This document shows, piece by piece, positions 34,596 to 44,674 of a stretch of DNA of 64,000 bases. The translations under genes and the position numbers were made by a program. How positions within the stretch are numbered: the first letter of the stretch is position 1; each line of letters begins with the position of its first letter. Source of the stretch: Candidatus Electrothrix communis (lineage in GTDB: Bacteria; Desulfobacterota; Desulfobulbia; Desulfobulbales; Desulfobulbaceae); assembly GCA_030644725.1 (NCBI GenBank), contig CP130629.1, forward strand, positions 3,983,501 to 4,047,500. Direction: 5' to 3'. The notes under the pieces were generated by a model. That model saw only the letters and a program-made list of their open reading frames with translations, was not told the DNA's origin and did no database searches.

Positions 34596-37193
34596 ATGAA
34601 AAAAACAGAATCGGCCCGGCGTCGGGGAAGTGCTTCCCGAAAAGTTTACAGAATTAAAAATAATATTTTTACTGCGTTACTTGCAGGTATGGTGGTTCTC
34701 GGAATAGTTTATTTGTTTTCAATTGTTATGATGTATCGCCATCAAGATGTATTGCGTCATGAGGAGTGGCAGCAGCATATTGTTAATACATATAAACGTA
34801 TTTTGAAGGATGAAGAAACAGAACTTTATTGTCTGCTGTCTGTATTGAAGGAAAACCCGTTGCTGCAGCGGTATACTGTAGAAAGAAATCGAGAGGCTCT
34901 TCTGGATGCGACAGAAAAGATTGCGCATCATATGAGGAAACACTGTCAGGTAACGCATTTTTATTTTCATGATCCTGATAGGGTCAATTTGCTCAGAGTG
35001 CATCAGCCGGGGCGTTATGGTGATAAAATTAATCGGCTTACGTTGCTTCAGGCCGCAGCGACAGGGAGCAAGGTCAGTGGGGTAGAGCTGGGAACGATGG
35101 GTACCTTGACATTGCGTTCCGTCATGCCGTGGTATGTGGATAAAAAATTGATAGGTTATATTGAACTTGGCAAGGAGTTGGCCGCCACGCTACAGGTTTT
35201 CGAACAGGTTGAATCTCTTGATGGTTATCTGCTGACAGTCGATAAACGTTATGTTGACCTGGAGGGCTGGAAGGAAGGGATGACCATGTTGGGGAGGCAG
35301 GCGGACTGGACAACTTTTTCAGACAGAGTGGTCGTTAAAGATACTCTTCCGAGCTGGTTTGATTATGAGGGAATTCATAGAGAGCAGGGAGGGGGAATTA
35401 TGGCGTTGCTGCGAAAAATTGTCCCTGATACCGTGTATTCTCTCCGTTGTAATTTACCTATCAGGGATTTTACCGGAAAGCAGGTGGGGAATCTCATGTT
35501 TGTCCGTGACGAGCTGCATGAGCTCATAGCCGCGCGCGAGGTGAATAATCTGTTTCTGCTGCTGTTGCTGTCGTTGGGAGGGGCGTTGTTGACGGCGTAT
35601 TATTTTTTGCTCAGGAGGACGGGAAATCGGCTGGCTGACTCGTATGAGAGTCTCGTTACATTTATGGAGACTCTGCCTGACGCTGCTTTTCTCAAAGATG
35701 GCAGGGGAGGGTGGGTATTGACTAATCAGGTAGCAAGAAAACTTTTCCAGGTCGAGAATGTTTCTTGGCATGAAAAAGCAGAAACAGAGCTTGCCGGAGA
35801 ACGACCAGAATTTGCCGCTATGCATGAAAACTTTTGGGAAAGTGACGAAGTGGTGTGGTCGAGCAAGAAAATGGTGATTAATTATGAGGAGTTCGAAGAT
35901 GAGAAAGGGCTAGGATGCGTTTTTGAAGTCAGGAAAATGCCACTTTTCTCTTCGAGCGGAGAAAGGAAAGCTTTAGTCGTCATTTGTCGTGATATCACAG
36001 AGCGCAAGAGGATGGAACAGCAGTTGATTAGGGCCAGGCAGGAGGCTGAGGTCGCTAACGAGGCGAAATCGACATTTCTTGCCAATATGAGCCATGAAAT
36101 TCGTACTCCTATGAATGCAGTTATCGGTATGTCCAGGCTGGCTCTTGAAACAGATCTTACTCCAAAACAGCAGAGCTATGTTGAAAAAGTACATGGTGCT
36201 GCGGAGCTTTTGCTGGGTATTCTTAATGACATTCTCGATTTTTCTAAGATTGAGGCCGGAAAGATGTCATTTGAGCATATAGATTTCAGCCTGAAGGATG
36301 TTTTTGAAAATTTTCGCGATATTGTAGGGCTTAAGGTTGCAGAGCTGGAGTTGGAGTTGCGTATTGATGTTTCGAAAAATGTGCCTGATGTGCTGAAAGG
36401 AGATCCGTTGCGGCTTGGTCAGATTTTGATTAACCTCGGAAGCAATGCTGTCAAGTTTACCAAGAGAGGCAGTGTCGTTGTTAGTGTTGCGGTTGAAGGC
36501 AGGAAGGGCAGAGAGGTGACATTACATTTTTGTGTGTCGGATACCGGTATTGGTATGACCCCGGAACAGCAGGGGCGGCTGTTTCAGTTTTTTAGTCAAG
36601 TGGAAGATTCCACAACCAGGAAATACGGGGGAAGCGGACTGGGGTTGATGATCTGTAAAAGATTGGTTGAAATGATGGGAGGAACTATCTGGGTTGATAG
36701 TGTATTTGGCCAGGGATCCTGCTTTCACTTTATCCTGCCTATGGAAACAGGAGATGCTGTCGCGGTGAACCGGAAAGAGTTGGCGGAGATACCCCATATC
36801 GATCGGTTGAAAGGTGCGAAAATTTTATTGGTTGAAGATAGCGAGATAAACAAAGAAATCGCTTTGATCTTGCTGGAGAGAAGAGGTATGCAGGTGACAG
36901 CTGTATCCAACGGCAAAGAGGCGTTACAAGCGTTGTCCTCGGCTCATTTCGACGGAGTACTGATGGATATTCATATGCCGGTCATGGATGGTTATACGGC
37001 TTGTCGGGCCATTCGGAGCCAGCTGGCTTATAAGGATTTGCCGATCATCGCTCTGACCGCCGATGTTATGGCGGAAGATAAAGAAAAAACAAGGTCGGTC
37101 GGCATGAACGGCCATGTCGGCAAGCCCTTCCGGGAAGAGGAAATACTTGCCGTTATGGCAGAGTTGATTAAACCTGAACGCTCTTCTTGCTGA
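34596..37193 (+). CDS. Hybrid histidine kinase paralogue, dCache_3 sensor, one PAS, REC, no HPt
   Basis: About 865 residues. Same plan as the upstream kinase (membrane helix, [18 protein letters not shown] sensor, second helix, PAS with [12 protein letters not shown], HisKA with His500, HATPase_c, receiver with Asp791 in [11 protein letters not shown]) but with one PAS domain instead of three and no HPt domain: the protein ends about 70 residues after the receiver Asp. Its receiver may therefore use the HPt of the neighbour or an unlinked one. A TTG five codons upstream is an alternative start. It is followed by a small palindromic repeat. Confidence 0.9.
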   Translation: MKKTESARRRGSASRKVYRIKNNIFTALLAGMVVLGIVYLFSIVMMYRHQDVLRHEEWQQHIVNTYKRILKDEETELYCLLSVLKENPLLQRYTVERNREALLDATEKIAHHMRKHCQVTHFYFHDPDRVNLLRVHQPGRYGDKINRLTLLQAAATGSKVSGVELGTMGTLTLRSVMPWYVDKKLIGYIELGKELAATLQVFEQVESLDGYLLTVDKRYVDLEGWKEGMTMLGRQADWTTFSDRVVVKDTLPSWFDYEGIHREQGGGIMALLRKIVPDTVYSLRCNLPIRDFTGKQVGNLMFVRDELHELIAAREVNNLFLLLLLSLGGALLTAYYFLLRRTGNRLADSYESLVTFMETLPDAAFLKDGRGGWVLTNQVARKLFQVENVSWHEKAETELAGERPEFAAMHENFWESDEVVWSSKKMVINYEEFEDEKGLGCVFEVRKMPLFSSSGERKALVVICRDITERKRMEQQLIRARQEAEVANEAKSTFLANMSHEIRTPMNAVIGMSRLALETDLTPKQQSYVEKVHGAAELLLGILNDILDFSKIEAGKMSFEHIDFSLKDVFENFRDIVGLKVAELELELRIDVSKNVPDVLKGDPLRLGQILINLGSNAVKFTKRGSVVVSVAVEGRKGREVTLHFCVSDTGIGMTPEQQGRLFQFFSQVEDSTTRKYGGSGLGLMICKRLVEMMGGTIWVDSVFGQGSCFHFILPMETGDAVAVNRKELAEIPHIDRLKGAKILLVEDSEINKEIALILLERRGMQVTAVSNGKEALQALSSAHFDGVLMDIHMPVMDGYTACRAIRSQLAYKDLPIIALTADVMAEDKEKTRSVGMNGHVGKPFREEEILAVMAELIKPERSSC

Positions 37194-37279
37194 CACGTTC
37201 AGATTTTGGATCTGTATTTTGGAGGAGGAATCCTGTTAGGAAGGTAACAAGAAATATTTTACCCCTTATGCCGGGTACC

Positions 37280-37340
37280 GTAGGGGCGAATCCCTGTGTT
37301 CGCCCTTGCATACCGGGCAGGCACAGGGACCTGCCCCTAC
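37280..37340. repeat. Palindromic dispersed repeat, copy 1
   Basis: A 61-base element with ends GTAGGGGC and GCCCCTAC and internal inverted halves (CCCTGTG and CACAGGG). A second copy is at 43160-43219. It looks like a small non-autonomous intergenic repeat; a hairpin RNA is expected when transcribed. Confidence 0.75.
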
Positions 37341-37390
37341 GACATGTACCGACAACGGGGAGCTTATTTTTTGGAAAATCCCTTATAGGC

Positions 37391-39226
37391 TTAGGTTATT
37401 ATCCGTACCGCGCCTTTATCTGCTGAGGCGGCAAAACGGGCATAGACCTGGAGGGCCTTGGAGATCGTTCTCTCACGGTTCGGGGTAAAGGCCTTGTCGC
37501 CTCGGGCCTCTTCTTCCTGGCGACGTTGCGCAAGTTCCTCTGGGCTGATATCTAAGCTGATACTCCGCTCCGGGATGTTAATATCAATGGGATCGCCGTC
37601 TCGAACCAGACCGATAGCCCCGCCGCCTGCTGCTTCTGGAGAGACATGGCCGATGGACAGTCCCGAGGTGCCCCCGGAAAAGCGTCCGTCCGTGACCAAG
37701 GCGCATTCTGCTCCCAGGTGGATAGATTTCAAGTAAGAGGTGGGATAGAGCATTTCCTGCATACCCGGCCCGCCCTTGGGGCCTTCGTAGAGAATAAAAA
37801 CGACATCACCTGCTGAGATCTCACCGGCCAGAATGCCTTCGCAGGAGGCTTCCTGAGAATGATAGACCTTGGCCTTGCCCTGGAAATGAAGGATGGACGG
37901 ATCAACCCCGGCTGTTTTGACGATGCAGCCGTTTTCGGCAATATTGCCGTACAGGACAGCTAAACCGCCGTCCTTGGAATAGGCATGGTCTGCATTACGG
38001 ATGCAGCCCTTTTCCCGATCTGTATCCAAGGCATCGTACATAGTATCCTGTGATCCCATGACCAAGTTCCGCCCTTTATTGCCCGGAGCACTGGCGTAGA
38101 GGGTGCGGGCTGCTTTGCTGGCAGTCTCTCTTGCAATATCAAACTGATCAAGAGCCTGAACCAAGCTCAAGCCGTCCGCCCTGCTCACTGCTGTGTCGAG
38201 CAATCCGGCCCTGTCCAGTTCTCCCAAGATTCCCAGAATACCGCCTGCCCGATTGACATCTTCTACATGATAGGAAGCAGAAGGAGCCACCTTGCAGAGG
38301 TTGGGTACCTTGCGGGACAGGGCGTCGATGTCCTGCATGGTAAAATCCACCCCGGCCTCATGGGCAACAGCCAAGATATGAAGCACGGTATTGGTGGATC
38401 CGCCCATAGCGATATCCAGGGCCATTGCATTATTAAAGGCGGCCTTGGTGGCAATGGAGCGGGGTAGAACCGAGGCGTCTTCCTTTTCGTACCAAGCCTC
38501 GCACATGGCCACGATGCGGTGGGCGGCCTGTTCAAACAGGCTCAAACGATTTTTATGGGTAGCCAGCACAGTGCCGTTGCCGGGCAGGGCCATTCCCAAG
38601 GCCTCGTTGAGACAATTCATGGAATTGGCTGTGAACATACCGGAGCAGGAACCGCAACCGGGGCAGGCGGCCCGTTCAATTTCCGCAATTTCCTCGTCCG
38701 AGACGGAGCTGTCCCCAGCCAAGACCATTGCGTCCACTAGGTCGTAGCCTCGCTCTTTTCCCTTGATCCGGCCTGCTTCCATGGGGCCGCCGGAAACAAA
38801 GATGGCCGGGATGTTGAGGCGCATGGCGGCCATCAGCATGCCAGGGGTGATTTTATCGCAGTTGCTGATGCAGATCATCGCATCCACCTTATGGGCGTTG
38901 CACATGTACTCCACCGAGTCGGCGATCAGCTCGCGGGAGGGCAGGGAGTAGAGCATGCCGTCGTGGCCCATAGCGATGCCGTCATCAATGGCGATGGTGT
39001 TGAACTCGGCAGCAAAGCAGCCTTGGGCCTCGATCTGCTTTTTCACCTGCTGGCCGATCTCGTGCAGATGGACATGACCTGGCACCATCTGGGTGAAGGA
39101 GTTGACCACCGCGATGATGGGTTTGCCGATCTGTTCTTCGGTCATGCCGTTGGCCCGCCAGAGGGCGCGGGCTCCGGCCATTCTTCGGCCCTGGGTTGTT
39201 TCGTTGCTGCGAAGGGGGATTGCCAT
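37391..39226 (-). CDS. ilvD: Dihydroxy-acid dehydratase
   Basis: 611 residues, normal length for IlvD. Iron-sulfur ligands are visible in SNCDKITPG and [16 protein letters not shown], with the C-terminal [20 protein letters not shown] signature. The enzyme dehydrates 2,3-dihydroxy-isovalerate and -methylvalerate in valine, leucine and isoleucine synthesis, in the cytoplasm. An AGGAGA ribosome site lies about 6 bases before the ATG. It is the only branched-chain gene in the window, so it is not in an ilv operon here. Confidence 0.97.
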   Translation of the reverse strand: MAIPLRSNETTQGRRMAGARALWRANGMTEEQIGKPIIAVVNSFTQMVPGHVHLHEIGQQVKKQIEAQGCFAAEFNTIAIDDGIAMGHDGMLYSLPSRELIADSVEYMCNAHKVDAMICISNCDKITPGMLMAAMRLNIPAIFVSGGPMEAGRIKGKERGYDLVDAMVLAGDSSVSDEEIAEIERAACPGCGSCSGMFTANSMNCLNEALGMALPGNGTVLATHKNRLSLFEQAAHRIVAMCEAWYEKEDASVLPRSIATKAAFNNAMALDIAMGGSTNTVLHILAVAHEAGVDFTMQDIDALSRKVPNLCKVAPSASYHVEDVNRAGGILGILGELDRAGLLDTAVSRADGLSLVQALDQFDIARETASKAARTLYASAPGNKGRNLVMGSQDTMYDALDTDREKGCIRNADHAYSKDGGLAVLYGNIAENGCIVKTAGVDPSILHFQGKAKVYHSQEASCEGILAGEISAGDVVFILYEGPKGGPGMQEMLYPTSYLKSIHLGAECALVTDGRFSGGTSGLSIGHVSPEAAGGGAIGLVRDGDPIDINIPERSISLDISPEELAQRRQEEEARGDKAFTPNRERTISKALQVYARFAASADKGAVRIIT

Positions 39227-39332
39227 GTTGTTCTCCTGTTAATATAACGTTGTATAGACGTGATCGACAGAACTCACTGGTGAGTTCCCGACAAACTAAG
39301 TAGTGAATTCTCTGCAAACTCACTGGTGAGTT

Positions 39333-41771
39333 TCACCCTCTCTGCTTCCGACCCCATTGTCTTCTTCTGATCCATTCATTGAAGTCAATGCCGATGCCAG
39401 AAATATTTGGCTTCAGTATAAACACCTCCTTCTCGTCCATCTGCGCTTGTATAATCCGCTCACTGTCCGGCTTCTCCACCAAACCCAGTAGCTCACTGAC
39501 GTTATACGCCCTCTTAGCTCCATCAGGCCGAATGCGTTTGATGCCATCCTGCATACAGCCAAGCAAGGTCTGGTAGTCAGCACTGCACACCGGGTCATCG
39601 GGCATGGGGATGCGTTCGCTGACGTTGAGTTTTTCAAAGCTGTCGTTGATATCCAACAGCGTGAACCAGAGGAAGCTGAGATACTCCTTGCGGCGTGGGC
39701 CATGCACCCAGAGTTGAATGCGCCGAGCCTCCATATCCGCTTTAACCGCAGCCAGTAAGCCACTGGCCTTATCCTCCAATACCACACCAGTACGCCAGCA
39801 TAGACCCGGCTTGATACTTTGATGTACCTTGACCATGAAGCGAGGAAAGACCGAGGGCGGCAGGAATTCTTGATAATGAAGAACGAAACCCAATGATCCG
39901 CTATAGTCAAAGGCGAATTCCGGTTCATCGACAGGAAGGAGTTGCGGGAGGAGCACTGTCTGCTCGTTGATGCCCCAGCATAGCTGAAACTTCTTCATTA
40001 ACTCCAGAATAAATACATGTGTATGCACCGGCCAAGAGTGCTTTTCCCCCTCTTCATGCCGCAGGATTTCCGTCAGGTTGGCCAAGTGCAGAAGACCGTA
40101 GCTGTCTGCCATCTTCTTGGCCGTGATGATCTTATACACCGCCTGCGTCACCCAGACCGGATCAAGTACATGCATGGCATTCAGAACGTAGTCATCGAAA
40201 TACACGACTGCGCCCAGATCATGAAGGAAGCTAACCAGCATTTTTCGATTTTCCTCCTCGGCAATGCCTGCCTTTTTGCAGATGCCTGCGTATTCCTCGC
40301 AGCTGATGCAGGGCTTGTCCGACTGCTTTATGGCCTGCTTGACCTGAAACCAGCTCTGCGGCCAGCGGATGTCGATCATCGGCACCTTGCCCAGCTCTTC
40401 GATGAGGGCTTTTTTAAAGTCGGCAACGCCCTCGCCGCTCTTGCAGGAGGTGGAATAGAAGCCTTTCACCGCTGGATACTTGCGTTGCAGATGTATCCGG
40501 TTAAGGTCAAAGGCGCTGTTCTCATCCTGCTTGTTGAGCACGATCAGTACAGGTGAGTCGCCGCCAAAGCTCTCGATATGCTGGAGCCAGTATTCGGGCC
40601 GTTCGTCCTTGCGGACATCAAGCACGAGGACATACAGGCTGCGCTTGGACAGGAAGAACTGGTGCGTGGCATGCTGGATAACTTGGCCACCAAAGTCCCA
40701 GATATTGATTCTGATCTTTCTGCTGCCGATATCCTGTTGCCAGTCTTTAATATTGATACCATGCGTAGTGTCCTCGTGATGGTCAAAGGGCAGATCGAGC
40801 AGCCGCTTGACCAAGGAAGTCTTGCCTGCCGCGCCGTCACCGACGAGGATGACTTTGACCTCGTTGAGGGGCTGATCTTTTGGTTGGAGGAGGACAGGGT
40901 TGGAAATCACTCCTATTGAGGTGTCAGGTTCAAGGGCAGCGAAATAATGACGGATGGCTTCGATGCCCTTCGTGGCTATTTCATACGGCGGGGAGATGAG
41001 GGGGTTGCGACCGAAGTAAAGCCCCGCTAGATTAGTGAGCTTGCAGATTTCTTGCGGCAGGCTGCTGAGATGGTTATTGCTGAGGTTAAGATTCATCAGG
41101 TTCGTGAGCCAGCAGATTTCTGGCGGCAGAGTGGTGAGTTTATTATCCAAGAGGATAAGTGTTTGTAGATTTGTAAGTTGGCAAATCTCCGATGGGAGGG
41201 TCTTGAATAAATTATTGCTGAGGTTAAGCTCCGTCAGCTTCGTAAGCTTGCCGATTTCTGGCGGCAGGCTGCTGAATTTGCTGTGGCGAAGGTCAAGTCT
41301 TGTCAGTTTCGTAAGATTGCCGATTGCTGGCGGCAGGCTACTGAGATGGTTGTGGCCCAGGTCAAGCCTCGTCAGGTTCGTGTGCTTGCAGATTTCTGGC
41401 GGCAGGCTGCTGATATAGTTACTGTAGAGGTCAAGCACCTTCAATTTCGTGAGTTTGCAAATTTCTGGCGGCAGACTGCTGAACTGGTTGTGGCGCAGGT
41501 CAAGCTTCGTCAGCTTCATAAGCTGGCAGATCGCTGGCGGCAGGCTATTGAGGCGATTGTTACCGAGGTTCAGTATAGTCAGGTTAGTGAGCTGACCGAT
41601 TACTGGTTGAAGGGTGCTCAACCGGTTGCCGCTGAGGTAAAGCTCAGTCAGGTTCGTGAGCTGGCCGATTTCCGGCGGCAGTTTCTTCAACCCTTGTCTG
41701 CTCAGGTCAAGCGTCGTCGCTCCGCTTGCCTTTGCCTCCTCTATCTTTTTCAGCACATCTTCATTGGTCAT
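39333..41771 (-). CDS. LRR-Roc-COR family GTPase (ROCO protein)
   Basis: 812 residues. Ten full 23-residue leucine-rich repeats plus a partial one (about 20-270; LTxLDLxxNxLSSLPPEI) lead to a Ras-of-complex GTPase domain: G1 GDGAAGKTSL, G3 WDFGGQ, G4 NKQD. A COR domain follows (about 480-700; LHDLGAVVYFDD, LDPVWVTQAVY) and a short charged tail. Bacterial ROCO proteins are cytoplasmic homodimers whose GTP cycle alters the dimer; their cellular role is mostly unknown, and some are found in conflict loci. The LRRs are encoded by a 69-base periodic DNA repeat, so copy number may vary. Accessory genes and repeats surround it. Confidence 0.95.
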   Translation of the reverse strand: MTNEDVLKKIEEAKASGATTLDLSRQGLKKLPPEIGQLTNLTELYLSGNRLSTLQPVIGQLTNLTILNLGNNRLNSLPPAICQLMKLTKLDLRHNQFSSLPPEICKLTKLKVLDLYSNYISSLPPEICKHTNLTRLDLGHNHLSSLPPAIGNLTKLTRLDLRHSKFSSLPPEIGKLTKLTELNLSNNLFKTLPSEICQLTNLQTLILLDNKLTTLPPEICWLTNLMNLNLSNNHLSSLPQEICKLTNLAGLYFGRNPLISPPYEIATKGIEAIRHYFAALEPDTSIGVISNPVLLQPKDQPLNEVKVILVGDGAAGKTSLVKRLLDLPFDHHEDTTHGINIKDWQQDIGSRKIRINIWDFGGQVIQHATHQFFLSKRSLYVLVLDVRKDERPEYWLQHIESFGGDSPVLIVLNKQDENSAFDLNRIHLQRKYPAVKGFYSTSCKSGEGVADFKKALIEELGKVPMIDIRWPQSWFQVKQAIKQSDKPCISCEEYAGICKKAGIAEEENRKMLVSFLHDLGAVVYFDDYVLNAMHVLDPVWVTQAVYKIITAKKMADSYGLLHLANLTEILRHEEGEKHSWPVHTHVFILELMKKFQLCWGINEQTVLLPQLLPVDEPEFAFDYSGSLGFVLHYQEFLPPSVFPRFMVKVHQSIKPGLCWRTGVVLEDKASGLLAAVKADMEARRIQLWVHGPRRKEYLSFLWFTLLDINDSFEKLNVSERIPMPDDPVCSADYQTLLGCMQDGIKRIRPDGAKRAYNVSELLGLVEKPDSERIIQAQMDEKEVFILKPNISGIGIDFNEWIRRRQWGRKQRG
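41030..41715 (-). repeat. 69-base periodic coding repeat (LRR array)
   Basis: The leucine-rich repeats of the ROCO gene recur every 69 bases with strong DNA similarity (on the plus strand the unit GATTTCTGGCGGCAG recurs). It is coding, not CRISPR; unequal recombination could change repeat number. Confidence 0.7.
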
Positions 41772-41824
41772 AACCTGTACACCTCATTCATTGGTAAAGA
41801 AGACAGGATTTACCCCGCACCCCA

Positions 41825-41897
41825 GCCCGGCGATAAATCACCAAGCTATTTTCGGCTGTCCCTTCGGGACAAGGATTACGTCCCGGAGGAGCGCAAC
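41825..41897. repeat. Dispersed repeat, copy A (direct repeat flanking the CcbP-like gene)
   Basis: 73 bases sharing GATAAATCACC, GCTATTTTCGGCTGTCCCTT and GGACAA with copy B at 42702, same orientation. It lies between the CcbP-like gene stop and the ROCO start. Small hairpins (GTCCCTTCGGGAC) are inside. Confidence 0.75.
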
Positions 41898-41900
41898 ACC

Positions 41901-42623
41901 TCACCGATTTGCAAACCAAATCGCATAATCTTTTACTGGCTGATAGTTGGACGAGGATTTATCCAGCACCTCCAAATCACATAGCGGAAATTCATACTTC
42001 TCGCGCCCATGTCGCAACAACACAAGTATTCCATAGATATCCTCAACATCATCATCAAAAACATCATATTCTTCATCATCATCTTCATAAATACCCACTA
42101 CCGTTACCTGATCTCCTTCTTGTAACGGCCCCTCCTCTTGACACTCAAAGATCTCTGCCTCAAAGGGAAATTCCAACTCATCCTCAAGATACTCCTGCCA
42201 TACCTCAAAGGCCGCCTCTTCACTCTCATCTTCAGCGTTGTCTAAGACGGCCTGTATTCTCCTGTCTATTTCCTCTGATTCTTCAGGATCTTCATCTGTC
42301 CAAGTAAAATCATGCTTGCTTTCAATATCTTCAATTGCTTTTACGACATCGTCCACACTATCTCTGGCCGTTGTCTGTTCAACATCTTCTGGTGCAAGAT
42401 ACACTCTGGCCCAGTCCAACCCTTCTACTTCACAGTAGACAATCGTCTTATCAGATAGCTGCTTGAGACTCAGGCTATCCCAATCTATGCCAATCAAACC
42501 GTCTTCTTCCTCAATTTCAGCGACCCGTCCCTGCCATCCGCCAATGTTGATATTTAAATCAAGTTCTTCAACATTCGGTTTTACAATGACAGAATCACCT
42601 AGCTGGAGCTTGCTTTGCGCCAT
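41901..42623 (-). CDS. Acidic calcium-binding protein, CcbP-like
   Basis: 240 residues, extremely acidic. The N-terminal ~75 residues look like a KOW/SH3-type beta barrel (LQLGDSVIVKPN, GGWQGRVAEIEEED). An acidic linker leads to a C-terminal domain resembling the cyanobacterial calcium-binding protein CcbP (WQEYLEDELEFPFEAEI, LLRHGREKYEFPLCDLEVLD, YAIWFANR). CcbP buffers Ca2+ in the cytoplasm in Anabaena; that role here is by similarity. There is no signal peptide. The gene is bracketed by two direct copies of a dispersed repeat, suggesting it travelled or was duplicated as a cassette. The family assignment comes from memory of the C-terminal motif. Confidence 0.7.
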   Translation of the reverse strand: MAQSKLQLGDSVIVKPNVEELDLNINIGGWQGRVAEIEEEDGLIGIDWDSLSLKQLSDKTIVYCEVEGLDWARVYLAPEDVEQTTARDSVDDVVKAIEDIESKHDFTWTDEDPEESEEIDRRIQAVLDNAEDESEEAAFEVWQEYLEDELEFPFEAEIFECQEEGPLQEGDQVTVVGIYEDDDEEYDVFDDDVEDIYGILVLLRHGREKYEFPLCDLEVLDKSSSNYQPVKDYAIWFANR

Positions 42624-42701
42624 AACAACCCTTAATGAATAATGTTTTTAACGTTTGTGCAGTTTTCGATTAATGTCAAGAAAGAGGGAATGGAATCCCC
42701 T

Positions 42702-42775
42702 GCCCGGTGATAAATCACCGGGCTATTTTCGGCTGTCCCTTCAGGACAATGGAGGACGTCCCAGAGGGATGCAAC
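42702..42775. repeat. Dispersed repeat, copy B
   Basis: 74 bases, near-identical to copy A at 41825 and in the same orientation, starting GCCCGGTGATAAATCACC (itself a perfect hairpin) and ending GCAAC. It lies between the CcbP-like gene and the antitoxin-like gene, immediately after the latter's stop. Confidence 0.75.
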
Positions 42776-42792
42776 GAACTTAGCCTACCGTT

Positions 42793-43014
42793 TCAACGGT
42801 GGACGGGAGCTGCCTTCCTGCCAAAGATTGAGAAAATTTCATCTTCCGTAACAAAATCATCGCTTCTGCCTTCAGTAATAGCATTGGCCAGCCCGACCTC
42901 TTCCAGTGCCTCCAGCAAGACATCATAAATAAGGTCCCGTTTGCTTTTCAGCAGCTCAATCACCACTTCGGTAAGCAGCTCTTTGGTTTTTTCGTCACTG
43001 ATAGAAAGTTCCAT
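42793..43014 (-). CDS. Antitoxin-like small protein without a visible toxin
   Basis: 73 residues from the ATG at 43014, which has AGGAG 7 bases upstream; a longer frame would start without support. The sequence (TEVVIELLKSKRDLIYDVLLEALEEVGLANAI.EG, then EDEIFSIF) matches a common family of short helical proteins that act as antitoxins to RelE/PIN-type toxins in cyanobacteria and proteobacteria. A toxin gene would be expected just downstream, but that place is occupied by a dispersed repeat, so the toxin appears lost. A 33-codon frame precedes it. Confidence 0.65.
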   Translation of the reverse strand: MELSISDEKTKELLTEVVIELLKSKRDLIYDVLLEALEEVGLANAITEGRSDDFVTEDEIFSIFGRKAAPVHR

Positions 43015-43027
43015 AATGAATCTCCTG

Positions 43028-43129
43028 TTACATTGCATATGTCTTCATTGAGCGGAACAAAACAACACTTCTTCCGCCGAGATAATTGACAGGCACCCGG
43101 CGTAACTCAATCGGGTCTTTACTCATCAT
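43028..43129 (-). CDS. Candidate 33-residue small protein upstream of the antitoxin gene
   Basis: GGAGG precedes two adjacent ATG codons at 43129 and 43126, and the frame (MSKDPIELRRVPVNYLGG..., ending KTYAM) stops two bases before the antitoxin's ribosome site. The spacing looks like a real two-gene operon. No family is recognised; it may be a truncated toxin or a leader peptide. Confidence 0.4.
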   Translation of the reverse strand: MMSKDPIELRRVPVNYLGGRSVVLFRSMKTYAM

Positions 43130-43159
43130 AACCTCCCCGCCTCAATTAGAGCAATCATA

Positions 43160-43219
43160 GTAGGGGCGAACCTATGTGTTCGCCCTTTCAGCCGGGCAGA
43201 CACACAGGTCTGCCCCTAC
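43160..43219. repeat. Palindromic dispersed repeat, copy 2
   Basis: 60 bases, same family as 37280-37340: GTAGGGGCGAA ... TGTGTTCGCCC ... GGGCAG ... CTGCCCCTAC, with complementary ends. It lies in the divergent region between the small minus-strand operon and pilT. Confidence 0.75.
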
Positions 43220-43423
43220 AGAATATCGCACGGTATTCTACGGAACAGCCCCGAATCAACCCACCCGCAAAAAATACTTGCAGTTTACCCGAATCAGTTT
43301 CATACTAATCCTACATTCATATCCAGCGATACTATTCAATAATGATCGTTTTTGTCAATTCGGAAACACCGTTTCCACCCCTGCCCCTACCGGGCAGGTC
43401 AACCTGATACAGCGAGGTTATTT

Positions 43424-44593
43424 ATGAAACAGCCGGAAGCCGCCTACTGGGTCGCTGCCATGTTAGGCACAAAGAAAGGGGTGTCGGACCTGAACGTCAC
43501 CGTGGGCAAGGGCCTCCAGGTGGAGATCAACGGTGAGTTGACATCTGTTGAAGTGGATCCGCCGGTGGAGAAGCTCACTCCCTTCCAGACCGAAGTCTTC
43601 GCCCTCAATCTGATTAACGGCAACCAACGCCTCCTCAATGATTTGGTGCGCACAGGCTCCTGTGATCTTTCCTATGTGCTGGGAAAAGGAGCGCGTTTCA
43701 GGGTTAATATTTTCACCCAGAAGAGCTGTTATTCTACCGTTATGAGGAAATTGGAGACCACGATTCCCTCTATCGAGGATTTTGGCTTTCCACCATGCTT
43801 CTATGATATGGCGGAAGAGCGGAACGGGCTTATCCTCTTTACCGGCGGAACCGGAACCGGCAAGACCACCTCATTGGCCTCTATTTTAAACCAGATCAAC
43901 AAAACACGATCAGTGCATCTTGTTACCCTGGAAGACCCTATTGAGTATGTTCATCCCCATAAAAAAGCCACCTTTAATCAGCGGGAGCAGGGCGATGACT
44001 TTGATAGCTTTGCCAGCGGCCTGCGTTCGGCCCTGCGTCAGGCACCCAAGGTAATCCTGGTCGGTGAAATTCGTGACCGGGAGACCCTGGAGATTGCTCT
44101 CACTGCGGCGGAGACCGGTCATGTGGTTTTTTCTTCTCTCCATACCATTGATGCAGGCCAGACCCTGAACCGTATTATTGGTATGTTTGAGCACGATGAG
44201 CAGGAACAGATCCGAGTTCGTTTGTCCGATACCATCCGCTGGGTGGTCAGTCAGCGCCTCCTGCCCAAGGTCGGGGGAGGGCGAGTTGCTTCCCAGGAGA
44301 TTCTCCGCAGCAGCCTGCGGGTCACTGATATCTTGTTGAACGGTGAGGATGTCGAGGCAGATAAAACATTTTATAATGTGATTGAGGAAGGTTCTACCCT
44401 GAGCATGAAGACCTTTGACCAGGATATGCTGGATTTGTTTACCAGAGGGTTGATTGATGAAAAAGCGGCCCTGACCTATTGTACCAACCGCAGTGTGATT
44501 AAGCGGGGTATGGATAATATTAAGGCGGCCCGAGGTGAGAGCACAACCGACATTTCCGGGCTGTCTATGCAGGAAGAGGAAGAGGACGCATAA
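43424..44593 (+). CDS. pilT: Type IV pilus retraction ATPase PilT/PilU-type
   Basis: 389 residues from ATG 43424 (GAGG about 8 bases upstream; the frame is open further back but without support). The N-terminal PAS-like GSPII_E region is followed by Walker A GGTGTGKTTS, the Asp-box EDPIEYVH, Walker B PKVILVGEIRD and a His box with GHVVFSSLHT. This is a cytoplasmic hexameric motor that depolymerises type IV pili, driving twitching. The C-terminus has an acidic tail (MQEEEEDA) as in PilU-like paralogues, so PilU is an alternative name. The next gene is a zinc-ribbon pseudo-receiver protein, likely co-transcribed. No pilus structural genes are in the window. Confidence 0.92.
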   Translation: MKQPEAAYWVAAMLGTKKGVSDLNVTVGKGLQVEINGELTSVEVDPPVEKLTPFQTEVFALNLINGNQRLLNDLVRTGSCDLSYVLGKGARFRVNIFTQKSCYSTVMRKLETTIPSIEDFGFPPCFYDMAEERNGLILFTGGTGTGKTTSLASILNQINKTRSVHLVTLEDPIEYVHPHKKATFNQREQGDDFDSFASGLRSALRQAPKVILVGEIRDRETLEIALTAAETGHVVFSSLHTIDAGQTLNRIIGMFEHDEQEQIRVRLSDTIRWVVSQRLLPKVGGGRVASQEILRSSLRVTDILLNGEDVEADKTFYNVIEEGSTLSMKTFDQDMLDLFTRGLIDEKAALTYCTNRSVIKRGMDNIKAARGESTTDISGLSMQEEEEDA

Positions 44594-44674
44594 GGGGTTT
44601 CCACTGAACACGCTGAAATGAGATGTGATGCTGCGTGATGATATTGCATATGTTGTATAAGCAAGGAGAAAAGA

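Noticed and set aside
41035-41984. Repetitive plus-strand frames opposite the ROCO gene and a possible CRISPR-like periodicity
   Set aside because: The 69-base period is the leucine-rich repeat coding; no spacers or constant direct repeats.
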